DNA from: Bdellovibrio sp047344985
GTDB taxonomy: Bacteria > Bdellovibrionota > Bdellovibrionia > Bdellovibrionales > Bdellovibrionaceae
Assembly (NCBI RefSeq): GCF_047344985.1
Contig: NZ_CP178861.1
Span: forward strand, 124,001 to 188,000
Direction of reading: 5' to 3'
DNA: 64,000 bases
Shown: positions 18,108-26,546 of the stretch, piece by piece
How positions within the stretch are numbered: the stretch's first letter is position 1
How the letters are laid out: the number at the start of each line of letters is the position of its first letter
Notes under the pieces: model-generated
Told to the model about the DNA's origin: nothing
Database searches by the model: none
Seen by the model: the letters and a program-made list of their open reading frames with translations, nothing else
Made by a program: the position numbers and the translations under genes

Positions 18108-18688
18108 GGTGTGACAGTCCCTTCTGAATCAAGTCGAAGAAGCAATTTTTGGCAGAGACGAGAAAATAAAAGTCCAAAGAGACAACCCAAAAGACCGCCA
18201 CAAATGACGTCTGTTGGAAAATGCACACCATTGTAAACGCGACTGTATGCCACCAATGTTGCCACCGTATAAAGTGGTACAGAGGCCGGAGGAAAAATCG
18301 CGCTTGTGAAACTAGCAAATGTGAACATATTGGTGGCGTGATTGGAAACAAAGCTAAATCCGCCAAAAGGAGCGCGCACCTGAACCGTCAGTCCTTGAGT
18401 TTCCGCTGGCCGCGGTCGCTGCACGGTTTTCTTAAGAGCCCAGTTGCCAAAACCATCAGAAGCTCCAACGGCAAGAACGCAGAAGAAAAAAATCACGAGC
18501 CCTTTTTTAAGTCCACGGCGCCAAATGAAAATGGCAAGGATCAGTGGCACCATCACGGTTTTAAAAAACGGCGTTTTGTGAAGATCCGTGATGAATGGAA
18601 AAAACTGATCGGCCCAAGCCGCAGTCCACTGAGTATTCACCAATACAAAAAGGCTCTTATCGAGGTTCAAGATAAAATCGAGCATCAT
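18104..18688 (-). CDS. PAP2-family membrane phosphatase
   Basis: 194 residues with about five to six membrane segments and the phosphatidic acid phosphatase signature: KKTVQRPRP (motif 1), SNHATNMFTFA (motif 2, with SNHA in place of PSGH) and SRVYNGVHFPTDV (motif 3 with the nucleophilic His). Likely substrates are undecaprenyl diphosphate or another lipid phosphate at the outer face of the inner membrane. It is the first gene of the operon leading to SDR, mtgA and DUF523, which supports a lipid-carrier recycling role, though that is inference. The start has tandem ATGs. Confidence 0.9.
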   Translation of the reverse strand: MMLDFILNLDKSLFVLVNTQWTAAWADQFFPFITDLHKTPFFKTVMVPLILAIFIWRRGLKKGLVIFFFCVLAVGASDGFGNWALKKTVQRPRPAETQGLTVQVRAPFGGFSFVSNHATNMFTFASFTSAIFPPASVPLYTVATLVAYSRVYNGVHFPTDVICGGLLGCLFGLLFSRLCQKLLLRLDSEGTVTP

Positions 18689-18780
18689 GACGACTTTACC
18701 CTAGTTTTTCGCTCGCAAAAAGTCTAGGTCTTCATGAGGTCCAAGTGTCTTGTATAGTTCACTGTGGCAATATTCTAAAC

Positions 18781-19533
18781 ATGGATAAAGCAACATGGTT
18801 AGGCCTGCTCGTAGGCTTCGGTGGGATTTTGCTCGGAAACCTTCTCGAAGGCGGGCACATGAGTTCGCTCATGCAACTAACGGCATTCATTATCGTTCTT
18901 GCGGGAACCATTGGAGCCGTGATGGTTTCAAGTTCAGAAAAAGATCTTAAGACAGGTCTTAATCTCGCAAAAAAAGCATTTCAAAAAGAAGAAAGCGACG
19001 CCAAAAAACGCATTCAGGAAATCGTGGACTGCGCACGTATTGCTAAAAAAGAATCTCTTCTTTCTTTAGAAACACGCATCAACCGCATTGAAGACCCGCT
19101 TTTTAAAGGAGTTCTCAGAAATATTGTGGACGGTGTTGAGGCTGACACGATCCGTGACATTTTTGAAACACGCATTGAAACCGAAGAAGAAGAAATGCTC
19201 GCGGGAGCAAAAATTTGGACTGATGCTGGAGGTTTTGCTCCCACGATTGGAATTATCGGTGCTGTTCTTGGGTTGATCCATGTCATGGGGAATTTGACCG
19301 ACACCAGCAAGCTCGGAGGCGGAATCGCAGTCGCCTTTGTTGCAACCGTGTATGGTGTGAGCTCTGCCAATCTTTTGTTTTTACCTTTGGGAAATAAACT
19401 GAAAAGAAAAGTGCAGTCCTTATCCCGGGAAAAACATATGGTTCTTGAAGGCGGACTTCTTATCGCCAGCGGAATGAATCCCGTTGTTCTTGAGCAAAAG
19501 CTTTTTGCTTTTTTAAATGAAGAGCAGAAGTAG
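18781..19533 (+). CDS. motA: Flagellar motor stator protein MotA
   Basis: Proton-channel subunit of the flagellar stator, about 250 residues from ATG 18781. Four membrane helices are visible: GLLVGFGGILLGNLL, LTAFIIVLAGTIGAVMV, and the pair around FAPTIGIIGAVLGLIHVMG and IAVAFVATVYGVSSANLLFLPL, with the conserved TM3 Pro. A charged cytoplasmic loop lies at ~60-150. An upstream GTG at 18745 has a better Shine-Dalgarno (GAGG 18736-18739) and would add 12 polar residues; I favour 18781 because family proteins begin directly with the first helix. It is followed by motB 11 bases on. Confidence 0.92.
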   Translation: MDKATWLGLLVGFGGILLGNLLEGGHMSSLMQLTAFIIVLAGTIGAVMVSSSEKDLKTGLNLAKKAFQKEESDAKKRIQEIVDCARIAKKESLLSLETRINRIEDPLFKGVLRNIVDGVEADTIRDIFETRIETEEEEMLAGAKIWTDAGGFAPTIGIIGAVLGLIHVMGNLTDTSKLGGGIAVAFVATVYGVSSANLLFLPLGNKLKRKVQSLSREKHMVLEGGLLIASGMNPVVLEQKLFAFLNEEQK

Positions 19534-19544
19534 GTCTGAGCTTT

Positions 19545-20291
19545 ATGGCAAGAAGACACAAAAAACATGAAGAGCACGAAAATCATGAAAGGTGGCTGGT
19601 TTCCTATGCCGATTTCATTACGTTGCTTTTTGCGTTTTTCGTGGTGATGTATGCCACATCCAATGCCAACGAAGAAAAACAAAAAGAATTTGAAGACTCC
19701 ATCAAATTAAATCTGCACTTAGTGGGTAACGGTTCGAATTCGAATGGCAACGCTATTGAAGACGCGATTGCGGAACTTGTTATGCCTGTTGGAAACTATC
19801 CGCGCAAAGGTGGTCCTCAAGAAGTGGAAGACTTTGTGGAAAGATCTCTGGATAAGTCGATGGAAGGTGATCAAAAAAAGCAGGCGATTCAGGATATCTA
19901 TCATGATTCTGTCGGCGTTCGCATAGCCTTAGCTGCATCCACATTTTTCCCCGAAGGCTCCGCAAAATTAAAAATGTCAGCGCTAACTTCGTTAGACAAA
20001 GTCGCTGACGTTCTAAAGACGAATAAAAAAAGAATTATCATTGAAGGTCACACGGATGACATTCCTATCGTAGGACAGCTTTTTCCAAGTAACTGGGAGC
20101 TTGCTGGAGGAAGAGCCACCGCAGTAGTCCGTTACTTTGTGAAATATCACAACCTCGATCCAAAACGCTTCGTCGCAATTTCTTACGGAGATCAAAAGCC
20201 GATCGTGCCTAATGATAACGATGACCATCGTGCGATGAACCGTCGTATTGAGATCTTTATTATCACCGACGACAAGAAAGTCGATATCTAA
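19545..20291 (+). CDS. motB: Flagellar motor stator protein MotB
   Basis: 248 residues. One transmembrane helix (~22-38) carries the proton-binding Asp23 in SYADFITLLFAFFVVMY. The C-terminal OmpA-like peptidoglycan-binding domain (~120-245) has IEGHTDDIP, NWELAGGRA and MNRRIEIFI. It anchors MotA to the cell wall and couples ion flow to rotation. Bdellovibrio genomes are known to hold more than one motAB pair, so this may be one of several. The TAA stop is the first base of a GGTACC palindrome. Confidence 0.94.
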   Translation: MARRHKKHEEHENHERWLVSYADFITLLFAFFVVMYATSNANEEKQKEFEDSIKLNLHLVGNGSNSNGNAIEDAIAELVMPVGNYPRKGGPQEVEDFVERSLDKSMEGDQKKQAIQDIYHDSVGVRIALAASTFFPEGSAKLKMSALTSLDKVADVLKTNKKRIIIEGHTDDIPIVGQLFPSNWELAGGRATAVVRYFVKYHNLDPKRFVAISYGDQKPIVPNDNDDHRAMNRRIEIFIITDDKKVDI

Positions 20292-20313
20292 AAAAGGTAC
20301 CAGGTGCCTTTTT
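20291..20313. repeat. GGTACC palindromic repeat, copy 2 (one mismatch)
   Basis: Left arm A-tract plus GGTACC at 20291-20301, central A at 20302, right arm GGTGCC plus T-tract at 20303-20313, followed by CCC exactly as at 10524-10526. It differs from copy 1 by one base (A to G) in the right arm. It begins on the last base of the motB stop codon. Confidence 0.75.
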
Positions 20314-20320
20314 CCCAACG

Positions 20321-20349
20321 AAAAAAGCCGAGACTTTGTGGGCCTCGGC
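20321..20349 (-). terminator. Intrinsic terminator of the minus-strand gene 20386-21090
   Basis: GCCGAG (20327-20332) and CTCGGC (20344-20349) form a stem; on the minus strand it is followed by six Ts (20326-20321). The position, 37 bases after the stop of the exported protein gene, is right for an intrinsic terminator. Confidence 0.75.
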
Positions 20350-20385
20350 GTTTCGGCAATAAAGGAAATATTTATTACGGAGAGA

Positions 20386-21090
20386 CTATACGCATTCTTT
20401 GAGTTTCTTCACGATCTCAAGAGCTTTTGTACGGTCTACTTTTTTCACTTCCATGATCGCGTCTACGAAAGCTTCTTCAGAAGAACCTTTTTTTCCAGAC
20501 TCAAGAATCGCGTCGTGGCGCTCGATGATTTGTGTGTAAGAGTCGCGCTCAGCTTTAGAGAAGCTTGTTAAAATTGTTTCTGGCAAAGACTCTAATTTGT
20601 TAAGAGCCGCCGTTACTTCAGCCATTTCAGTCGTGTTCAACTCTTTTGAAGATGTGCGGGCACCCGTCAAAGAAGAGTTAGCGATCAACTTTGCAGTTGC
20701 AGTCGCTGCATTGCTGATAGATTGACCTTCAGCTGCGTCACTCTTAGAAATTTCTGTCGCCATCTTTTTAGCTGCAACGATTGTTGCCAAGCTATCAAGG
20801 CGTTGAGTTGATTTAGTTGTATCGGCTTTTAAAGCCATTGAAAGGGCATTGTTTTTACCGGAAGAAAGTTGAAGCTCATTGATGATTTTATCTTGAGCCA
20901 TTTTAACTTGCTGTGCGCTCAAACCTTTTGAAGTCATTCCTTTACCGAATGCAGATTCTTTGATTTGTTTTGAATATTCAACCAAAGCCTCACGAGCTGA
21001 CTTTACGCCACCTACTGGGGCCGCGTGTGCTGGTGAGAAGGCCATTGCCATGGTCAATGCTGCCATTCCGATCATCAATTGCTTTTTCAT
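20386..21090 (-). CDS. Exported helical protein of unknown function
   Basis: 234 residues from ATG 21090, which has a GGGAGAGAG ribosome-binding site; the frame stays open further upstream but without translation signals. A clear Sec signal peptide ends at PAHAA (~residue 24). The mature protein is Ala/Ser/Lys-rich, has no cysteine except near the C-terminus (KECV), and looks almost fully alpha-helical, perhaps coiled-coil. I do not recognise the family. A terminator lies downstream and a long imperfect hairpin (21126-21167) lies in its leader region. Confidence 0.75.
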   Translation of the reverse strand: MKKQLMIGMAALTMAMAFSPAHAAPVGGVKSAREALVEYSKQIKESAFGKGMTSKGLSAQQVKMAQDKIINELQLSSGKNNALSMALKADTTKSTQRLDSLATIVAAKKMATEISKSDAAEGQSISNAATATAKLIANSSLTGARTSSKELNTTEMAEVTAALNKLESLPETILTSFSKAERDSYTQIIERHDAILESGKKGSSEEAFVDAIMEVKKVDRTKALEIVKKLKECV

Positions 21091-21125
21091 ACTCTCTCCC
21101 TTATTACCTGTTAATTTTTTGTACG

Positions 21126-21167
21126 AGGCACTCCAATTTTTGGGACTCTCCAATCCCGGAAGTGCCT
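21126..21167. other. Long imperfect hairpin between two exported-protein genes
   Basis: Outer arms AGGCACTCC (21126-21134) and GGAAGTGCCT (21158-21167) pair, with an inner stem GGGA (21142-21145) and TCCC (21154-21157). On the minus strand it is not followed directly by a T-run, so it may be a leader structure of the gene at 20386-21090 rather than a terminator of the upstream gene. Confidence 0.5.
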
Positions 21168-21218
21168 AGTTTTATTTAAAAGTTTCAAATATCTTAAGTA
21201 TCAAATCCCGTACCAAAC

Positions 21219-24044
21219 TTAGTATTTTCCAGGCATAGACATGCCTCTCATAGCAGCTAGTTTCGCTTGGATTTCGTTATTAAACTTCTGCTGTTCCATA
21301 TTGAGACGTTTCACATTGCGAATCTTTTCCCAGCTCACAGCATTTGCCATGCTTCCGTACATCATCACTTCTGAAGCAAGAGCCTGAAGATTTTCAAGAG
21401 CCGTCACGGCGAGATCTCTTTGTTGTTTGTTCAACTTCACAACAGCACCTTCTTGAGCATCGCCAACACCGAGCAAAGTAGAAACTTTGGTCAATGCGCC
21501 TTGAATATTCGTAAGCTGTTCCTCGAGCTGATAGTTTTCCAAGTCAGATTGGATCACTTCACGGCCTTCTGCTGTACCGACCTTAATGTGTTTAATAAGT
21601 CCATTAAGAACAGCGAATTGATTGTCCACTTCTTTTAATGCTGCGTGAGTCGGTGCCGTTTCAAGAATATGCGCGATGTCCACTTTGAATTCTTTCGAAG
21701 GAGTCAAAAGATCATTCAAAAGAGACAAGTAAACGCGCTCTTCCTGGAAGGCCGAGTTCATTCCACCGTTAAAGATCGGTCCGCCTTCGTAGTAACGTTT
21801 TTGTGCTTCACGATTGAAGTACAATTTCAAAGTTTTCCAAGGTGTATTGACGATCGGTCTTCCGTTAAAGAAGCTGCGACCTGGATAGTATACGGCCTTA
21901 ACAAGTTTAACGACGATTTCATCATAGCTCTTACCGTATTCTTCAAATGCTTTTTGCATTTGGCTTTCTGTTTTTTCCGTCCACCATTGTGGGAACGCTG
22001 ATTCGCCTTGGCCGCCCACTACGGATGGACGAGCTTCGTTAATCAAGTAGCTGATCGCACCGTTGTAAGTTTTCTTCGAAGCTGTTGTGAATGGGAATTT
22101 ATAAATGTTCTCTGCTGGCAACTGCGCCATTCCGAAGTGTTCACAGTTATTAAAGTAATCACCCGCAGCTTTAATTTGTGGAGGCATGAACACAGATGGG
22201 AAGCCCGCTGAGTTCTTCACTACTTTTTCGCCTTTTTCTACGTCAGGACCACACATCATTTGCATAAGAAGGTAGTCTGTGATTTTTGGAGTGAAGAACA
22301 CACCGACCTGACGGTAGTAGTTTGAGCTCTTAATTGTGTCTGCAGATGAAGGAGCTTTTTCATAAGCTGCCAAGAATCCACGACCTGGCTCCATCATAGG
22401 GACTGGAGCACCCATAGAGCTGTAAATTTCTCTTAGGATCTTTCTGTAATTCATCGATACAGAAAGGTTTTGGGCAGAGTATGTGATTTCGCGGTAAAGC
22501 TCACTCAAACCTTGACCGATTTGCACACGCTCACCCGTGCGGAGTTTGTCTAAGAAGGAAGAAATCTTTGTTTTTTCTGGCGGGTAAAGATACTTAGCGT
22601 CTTCACTCTTAAGAAGTTCATCCGCTTTAACAACGGCATCAGCCACCGTATCAAGTTGCATATTCTCGATGAACAATGGATTTGTGAAGTAAAGATCTTC
22701 TTTACCTTCGGCTAAATCTTTTGCTTTGACACCATTCATTGGATAAATGATTTCAAGAGGCTTTACCTGAGATTCGTTGAAGCGAGAGTTGCGCACTTCA
22801 TTTAAGAAAGTGTTATAGAATGCGTAGCTCGTATTGAACATCGAGGTCATTTGATGAAGAGCCTCGGACCAGTTTTGGTGAGCTTCATAAACTTCCGACA
22901 TATTCATCATACGCCAGTCGAGCATTTTCTTTCTAAAGTCTTTGATCTCGGCTTGAAGATCTTTGTCAGATCCGTTCCACTGAGACTTTTTCATAAGATT
23001 CATTTGTTCGTTCAATCGATCATTGACGTCATAGAACTCGGCTCCATCAAACATGTTCTTCCATGCGTAAGTAACTTTGCGATTGAGCCATGCATCGATA
23101 GCTACGAAGAAGGCGATTTGAAGACCTTTTACAAGAAGAAGACGGATGCCTTTCAATTGCATTGTGCCTGGAACCAACCAAAGAGCGATATCAACACCTG
23201 TGATGCGAAGAACAGATTTTGTGATCACAGACTGAACCACACCGGCAAGGCCCGAAGAGATCAACATAGAAACGATACCGGGAGCGAATTCCCAAACTTT
23301 CTTTTGGATCACTAGGTATTCATAAGCTTTTGAGCAAGGATCTGCGTCGATACCTGCTTCTTGATCTTTAGCTGTGACTTGTTTTCCCATCATTACTTTC
23401 GCACAAGCCATCACATTGGGATCTGAAGCCACTTGTGAAAGATAAGTTTGTAGGAAAGCTCCCACAGTCATTCCAAGATACGGAATCATGTGGTGGAACT
23501 TTGGATTTTTCATGTACATCGCAAGAACGTTGGAAGTCACACCTTGGGAATACATGAACGTGAAAAAACCAAAAACACCAATCGGCGAAAGAGAGTGATC
23601 GATGTGTTGTTGCATAGCGATCGGATTTTGCGAATAGTTTGTGATAAGTTGGCCAGCAACCACGGCACCCATTGCAACGAAGAAGATTGCGGACTCCGTT
23701 GGAAGATTTCTAACTGAATGAGACCAAGCCGATTTGTTCGCGGCTTTTACGCGAACCATCTCGTCCATCATCATTTTATTTAAAGATTTTGGAGAGAATT
23801 TGCGCAGTTGAGTTTCTTCAGCAAAGGGAACTTCCATTGCCAGTTTATTTGTTTTCTTATCGTAAACGAGGGCTTTTTTAGAGTTTTTATCCAGCTCCAA
23901 ACGGTAGCCGAGTGGTTCCAAATAATCGCGGTAAGCAGCAAGCTGTGCTTTGTCTTTTTCACTCCATTCAGGAGCCGCCAAAACTGGGGAAATCACCATA
24001 TTAATTGTGGCAATCGCAGTTAAGATCTTTTGGAACCATTTCAT
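21219..24044 (-). CDS. Large exported membrane-associated protein, unknown function
   Basis: 941 residues with a signal peptide cleaved near VLAAPEW (~residue 24). The N-terminal third holds several hydrophobic stretches (around ESAIFFVAMGAVVAGQLI, FGFFTFMYSQGV, GMTVGAFLQTYL, FAPGIVSMLISSGLAG, LLLVKGLQIAFFVAIDAWL) that would span a membrane. The remaining ~600 residues are hydrophilic and mostly helical with few cysteines. I recognise no domain or catalytic motif. The gene has its own 125-base upstream gap, which carries a TGTCT-N7-AGACA-type palindrome. It is probably a lineage-specific envelope protein. Confidence 0.85.
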   Translation of the reverse strand: MKWFQKILTAIATINMVISPVLAAPEWSEKDKAQLAAYRDYLEPLGYRLELDKNSKKALVYDKKTNKLAMEVPFAEETQLRKFSPKSLNKMMMDEMVRVKAANKSAWSHSVRNLPTESAIFFVAMGAVVAGQLITNYSQNPIAMQQHIDHSLSPIGVFGFFTFMYSQGVTSNVLAMYMKNPKFHHMIPYLGMTVGAFLQTYLSQVASDPNVMACAKVMMGKQVTAKDQEAGIDADPCSKAYEYLVIQKKVWEFAPGIVSMLISSGLAGVVQSVITKSVLRITGVDIALWLVPGTMQLKGIRLLLVKGLQIAFFVAIDAWLNRKVTYAWKNMFDGAEFYDVNDRLNEQMNLMKKSQWNGSDKDLQAEIKDFRKKMLDWRMMNMSEVYEAHQNWSEALHQMTSMFNTSYAFYNTFLNEVRNSRFNESQVKPLEIIYPMNGVKAKDLAEGKEDLYFTNPLFIENMQLDTVADAVVKADELLKSEDAKYLYPPEKTKISSFLDKLRTGERVQIGQGLSELYREITYSAQNLSVSMNYRKILREIYSSMGAPVPMMEPGRGFLAAYEKAPSSADTIKSSNYYRQVGVFFTPKITDYLLMQMMCGPDVEKGEKVVKNSAGFPSVFMPPQIKAAGDYFNNCEHFGMAQLPAENIYKFPFTTASKKTYNGAISYLINEARPSVVGGQGESAFPQWWTEKTESQMQKAFEEYGKSYDEIVVKLVKAVYYPGRSFFNGRPIVNTPWKTLKLYFNREAQKRYYEGGPIFNGGMNSAFQEERVYLSLLNDLLTPSKEFKVDIAHILETAPTHAALKEVDNQFAVLNGLIKHIKVGTAEGREVIQSDLENYQLEEQLTNIQGALTKVSTLLGVGDAQEGAVVKLNKQQRDLAVTALENLQALASEVMMYGSMANAVSWEKIRNVKRLNMEQQKFNNEIQAKLAAMRGMSMPGKY

Positions 24045-24127
24045 GGCTTACTCCTTAGATACGTTTGTATCACTATGAATAGAAGCAAGCTTTGGGCCCC
24101 TCAGCTCAGTTTTACGATTGATTGGCA

Positions 24128-24144
24128 CGTCTCAGAGTGAGACA
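24128..24144. promoter_or_regulatory. TGTCT-N7-AGACA palindrome (copy upstream of the 941-residue protein)
   Basis: CGTCT-N7-AGACA, nine of ten positions of the consensus shared with 44775, 44816, 53730 and 60209. It lies 84 bases upstream of the start at 24044. Inside it GTCTCA (24129-24134) and TGAGAC (24138-24143) pair as a perfect stem. Confidence 0.45.
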
Positions 24145-24170
24145 GGGCCGTAACAGGTCACTGGCCTGTC
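24141..24170. other. Stem-loop just after the DUF4105 gene
   Basis: GACAGG-G-CC (24141-24149) pairs with GGCCTGTC (24163-24170) with one bulged G. It begins at the DUF4105 stop on the minus strand. There is no T-run, so it is at best an mRNA 3' end stabiliser or an attenuator. It overlaps the palindrome at 24128-24144. Confidence 0.35.
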
Positions 24171-25969
24171 TAAAAGACGACAGAGATCATCCACTCGGGA
24201 AGGTCGTCTCTGACTCTGGATTCAAAGCGCAGTTCGCTCTTACGAACATCCGTGGAAAGACCAATTCCGTACTCTGAAAAACCTCTTCCTTGAGAAGTGT
24301 TTTGTAGATATTTCGCATAAATCAACGAGCGCACGAAAGAAGTTTTCGACATGAAAAGCCCTTCCACGCCGAAGTGAGGTTGGGCTGTGTCAGCAAGGTC
24401 ATAATTTTCCGTCACGGTCATAAGACTTAACCGTGTCACAGTAAAAAGAGGAAAATCAAAACTCAGTCCCGCACCTAAATTCACAAAAGGGGAGAGTCTG
24501 GGTTCTGTTCCAACCTCTACTTTCCAAGTCAGAGGTGTATCCAGTTCGGTCACGGGTGCCGTTGAAAGAATTTTTATTAAAATGGCGCGATAAAGATCTA
24601 AGTTTTGTTTTTCTGAAAAATAACGAAAGTCAGCGCTTAAAACTTCTAGATGAGAAAACGCGGAAAGCCCGCTGTCATCCGAAAGAAGATCGTGAAATGT
24701 TCTACGAAACTTAAATCTATAAAACTCGTTTTCGTCCCATTTGCCATATCCAAGATAAAATGCGTAAGAGTTAGATCCAAGCAGGGGCGATCGGGGCGCT
24801 GGAATTTGGAGAGGCTCTGTCTGGTCTCCAAGTTTTGCTCTGGCAATTGAAAGAGGATACTTTTCTTCTTTAAGCTCTTTTTGTTCGCGATACTCCTGAA
24901 TAGCCAAATAGCTTAAACTTGCTTCTAACGCTTCTGCCTGTTCTTTCGGGGAAAGTTTCTGCAAGTGAGTTTGGGTCTTGGCGTAAACAATTTCTTTTAG
25001 AGCATCTTTTTGAGAATAGTTCAGTGAAGTAAAACGAGTTTGCCATTCGGCCTGTAAAGAAACGCGAAGTTTTTCACCAACAAGCATATTGTGCTTTTTA
25101 AGTTCTTTGACCGTGTCTATGGGAATTGTCATGTCATAAAATGCTGCCGAAGCATTGAGTGCTGGTTTTGCAACTTCGATCAGTTCTAAAATCTGCTGGG
25201 AACAGTTGTCATCAGCGAAATAATAAGGCGCAAAACTGCCATCGAGTTCTAAAAGGTGATCAACCAAAAATGCAACTTGTTCAGGCGAAAGATCTAACCG
25301 ATATTCCCAGAGATTGCGGCCTTCAAGGTTCGTGTACTCACGAATTTTTTGATAATACGGAAGCATAGAGTAAGCACCAGGATAAAAACCAAAAAGACCT
25401 TTTAATGCATAAAGAGCACCGGTGTCTTTCCCTGTAACCGCAGCATAGTTAATTCCGTAATCAAGAAGTTCAAGTTCACGAGTGTTCTTGGGGTTGTGTA
25501 CGCGCAAAAACGTATGGCCGAAGCTCGAACCTGCGCTGCTTAGGTCGCTGGCTGCAAAAATAATATAAATTTCTTGAGCGCCGAGTTGCTCCTTCCACTG
25601 ATCTTTTTCAGGACACGAAACCAAATCACTGGGATCAATTGCCAGAACTTTTTTTAGCCAGCTTGTTCTAGCAAGATAACGACATTGAGATTTTTTGGAA
25701 GTGTCTTTGTTAAAAAGAAGTTCAATAGTTGCAAGTAGTTCGGCTTTAGGATTTTCAGATCCGTTTTCAGAAATAAAGAAATTTCCAAGAAGGGGAGATT
25801 TGTAACTTCCGAAAAGATTCTTGCGATAGTGGCCAAGCTTTACCCATTGCGGATCTTCCCACAGGACTTTTTCTTGAGCTTGTTTTTGATAGCCGAGAAT
25901 ATTTTCGGAAGCTAAGCCCCACGCAGAAAGTGGGGCTAAGAGAAATATTAAAACTAAATTAAGAACCAT
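24170..25969 (-). CDS. DUF4105 (Lnb N-terminal periplasmic domain) family exported protein
   Basis: About 599 residues from ATG 25969, with an N-terminal signal sequence (LVLIFLLAPLSAWG). The DUF4105 core is recognisable at ~140-290 by FAASDLSSAGSSFGHTFLRVH, DYGINYAAVTG, GLFGFYPGAYSMLPYY and the conserved FADDNCSQQILELI, a Cys/His arrangement like that of papain/NlpC-type hydrolases. The C-terminal ~220 residues alternate in a way that suggests an outer-membrane beta-barrel or beta-sandwich. It overlaps the DUF3015 gene by 11 bases. Exact activity unknown. Confidence 0.85.
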   Translation of the reverse strand: MVLNLVLIFLLAPLSAWGLASENILGYQKQAQEKVLWEDPQWVKLGHYRKNLFGSYKSPLLGNFFISENGSENPKAELLATIELLFNKDTSKKSQCRYLARTSWLKKVLAIDPSDLVSCPEKDQWKEQLGAQEIYIIFAASDLSSAGSSFGHTFLRVHNPKNTRELELLDYGINYAAVTGKDTGALYALKGLFGFYPGAYSMLPYYQKIREYTNLEGRNLWEYRLDLSPEQVAFLVDHLLELDGSFAPYYFADDNCSQQILELIEVAKPALNASAAFYDMTIPIDTVKELKKHNMLVGEKLRVSLQAEWQTRFTSLNYSQKDALKEIVYAKTQTHLQKLSPKEQAEALEASLSYLAIQEYREQKELKEEKYPLSIARAKLGDQTEPLQIPAPRSPLLGSNSYAFYLGYGKWDENEFYRFKFRRTFHDLLSDDSGLSAFSHLEVLSADFRYFSEKQNLDLYRAILIKILSTAPVTELDTPLTWKVEVGTEPRLSPFVNLGAGLSFDFPLFTVTRLSLMTVTENYDLADTAQPHFGVEGLFMSKTSFVRSLIYAKYLQNTSQGRGFSEYGIGLSTDVRKSELRFESRVRDDLPEWMISVVF

Positions 25970-26435
25970 GGCACATTTGTGCAAGGTCGCTCTGAGTTGC
26001 CAACTCTTTATTTAGGTTTTGTACCATCTCTACTGCAGATGTATTTGCCGCAGGAAGAATTTTTGCATAAGAAGTTTGCGCGAAAGTACCAAAAGCTTTT
26101 TGCGATACTTCGTTACGGCAACCTTTCATATGTGCCAGCGTCGCAAGTTTCTCACCATGACCTTGCGCCATTTCACGAGACAGCTCTTCTTGATTCACTT
26201 CAACGAAGTATTGAACTTCTTTATCGTTCATCACAAGACCGCTTGAAGAGCAGCCAGAAGTTCCAGATGTGATACCCAGTGGCTGAGTAAAAAGAAATGA
26301 GTTCGTCGTCATTGCCAAAAGTTGCAAACCTTTGGAATTTTTTTGAATGATAACGCTACCTAGACCACAACCTGCGTCACCTGCATAAGCTTGAAAACCC
26401 GTTAAAAGCAAAATAGAAACGATCAACTTTTTCAT
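25959..26435 (-). CDS. DUF3015 family exported protein
   Basis: 158 residues with a signal peptide ending at AYAGDAG. The family hallmark DAGCGLGSVIIQKN, QLLAMTTNSFLFTQPLGITSGTSGC and the C-terminal MCHGS are present. Function unknown; conserved cysteines suggest periplasmic disulfides. It precedes and overlaps the DUF4105 gene by 11 bases, so the two are translationally coupled and probably act together. It is divergent from the thioredoxin gene. Confidence 0.87.
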   Translation of the reverse strand: MKKLIVSILLLTGFQAYAGDAGCGLGSVIIQKNSKGLQLLAMTTNSFLFTQPLGITSGTSGCSSSGLVMNDKEVQYFVEVNQEELSREMAQGHGEKLATLAHMKGCRNEVSQKAFGTFAQTSYAKILPAANTSAVEMVQNLNKELATQSDLAQMCHGS

Positions 26436-26458
26436 AAAAGCCTCCTGAGGATTATTTG

Positions 26459-26482
26459 TATTAAATCGTTGCTTATTTAATA
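26459..26482. promoter_or_regulatory. AT-rich inverted repeat in a divergent promoter region
   Basis: TATTAAAT (26459-26466) and ATTTAATA (26475-26482) are perfect inverted repeats spaced by 8 bases, midway between the divergent DUF3015 and thioredoxin genes. It could be an operator or paired -10-like boxes of back-to-back promoters. Confidence 0.4.
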
Positions 26483-26546
26483 AAGAACATCAAAGCTTTT
26501 AGGGAGACTTCGTTATTCATGGACCTACGCCCAACCGGGAGGATAT

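Noticed and set aside
19733..19746. GGTTCGAATTCGAAT, similar to a tRNA T-loop
   Set aside because: It lies within motB coding sequence in frame, and no acceptor or anticodon stem is formed around it.
24058..24071. GATAC-GTTT-GTATC inverted repeat just upstream of the 941-residue protein gene
   Set aside because: Only 5-base arms in a single copy; not distinguishable from chance.
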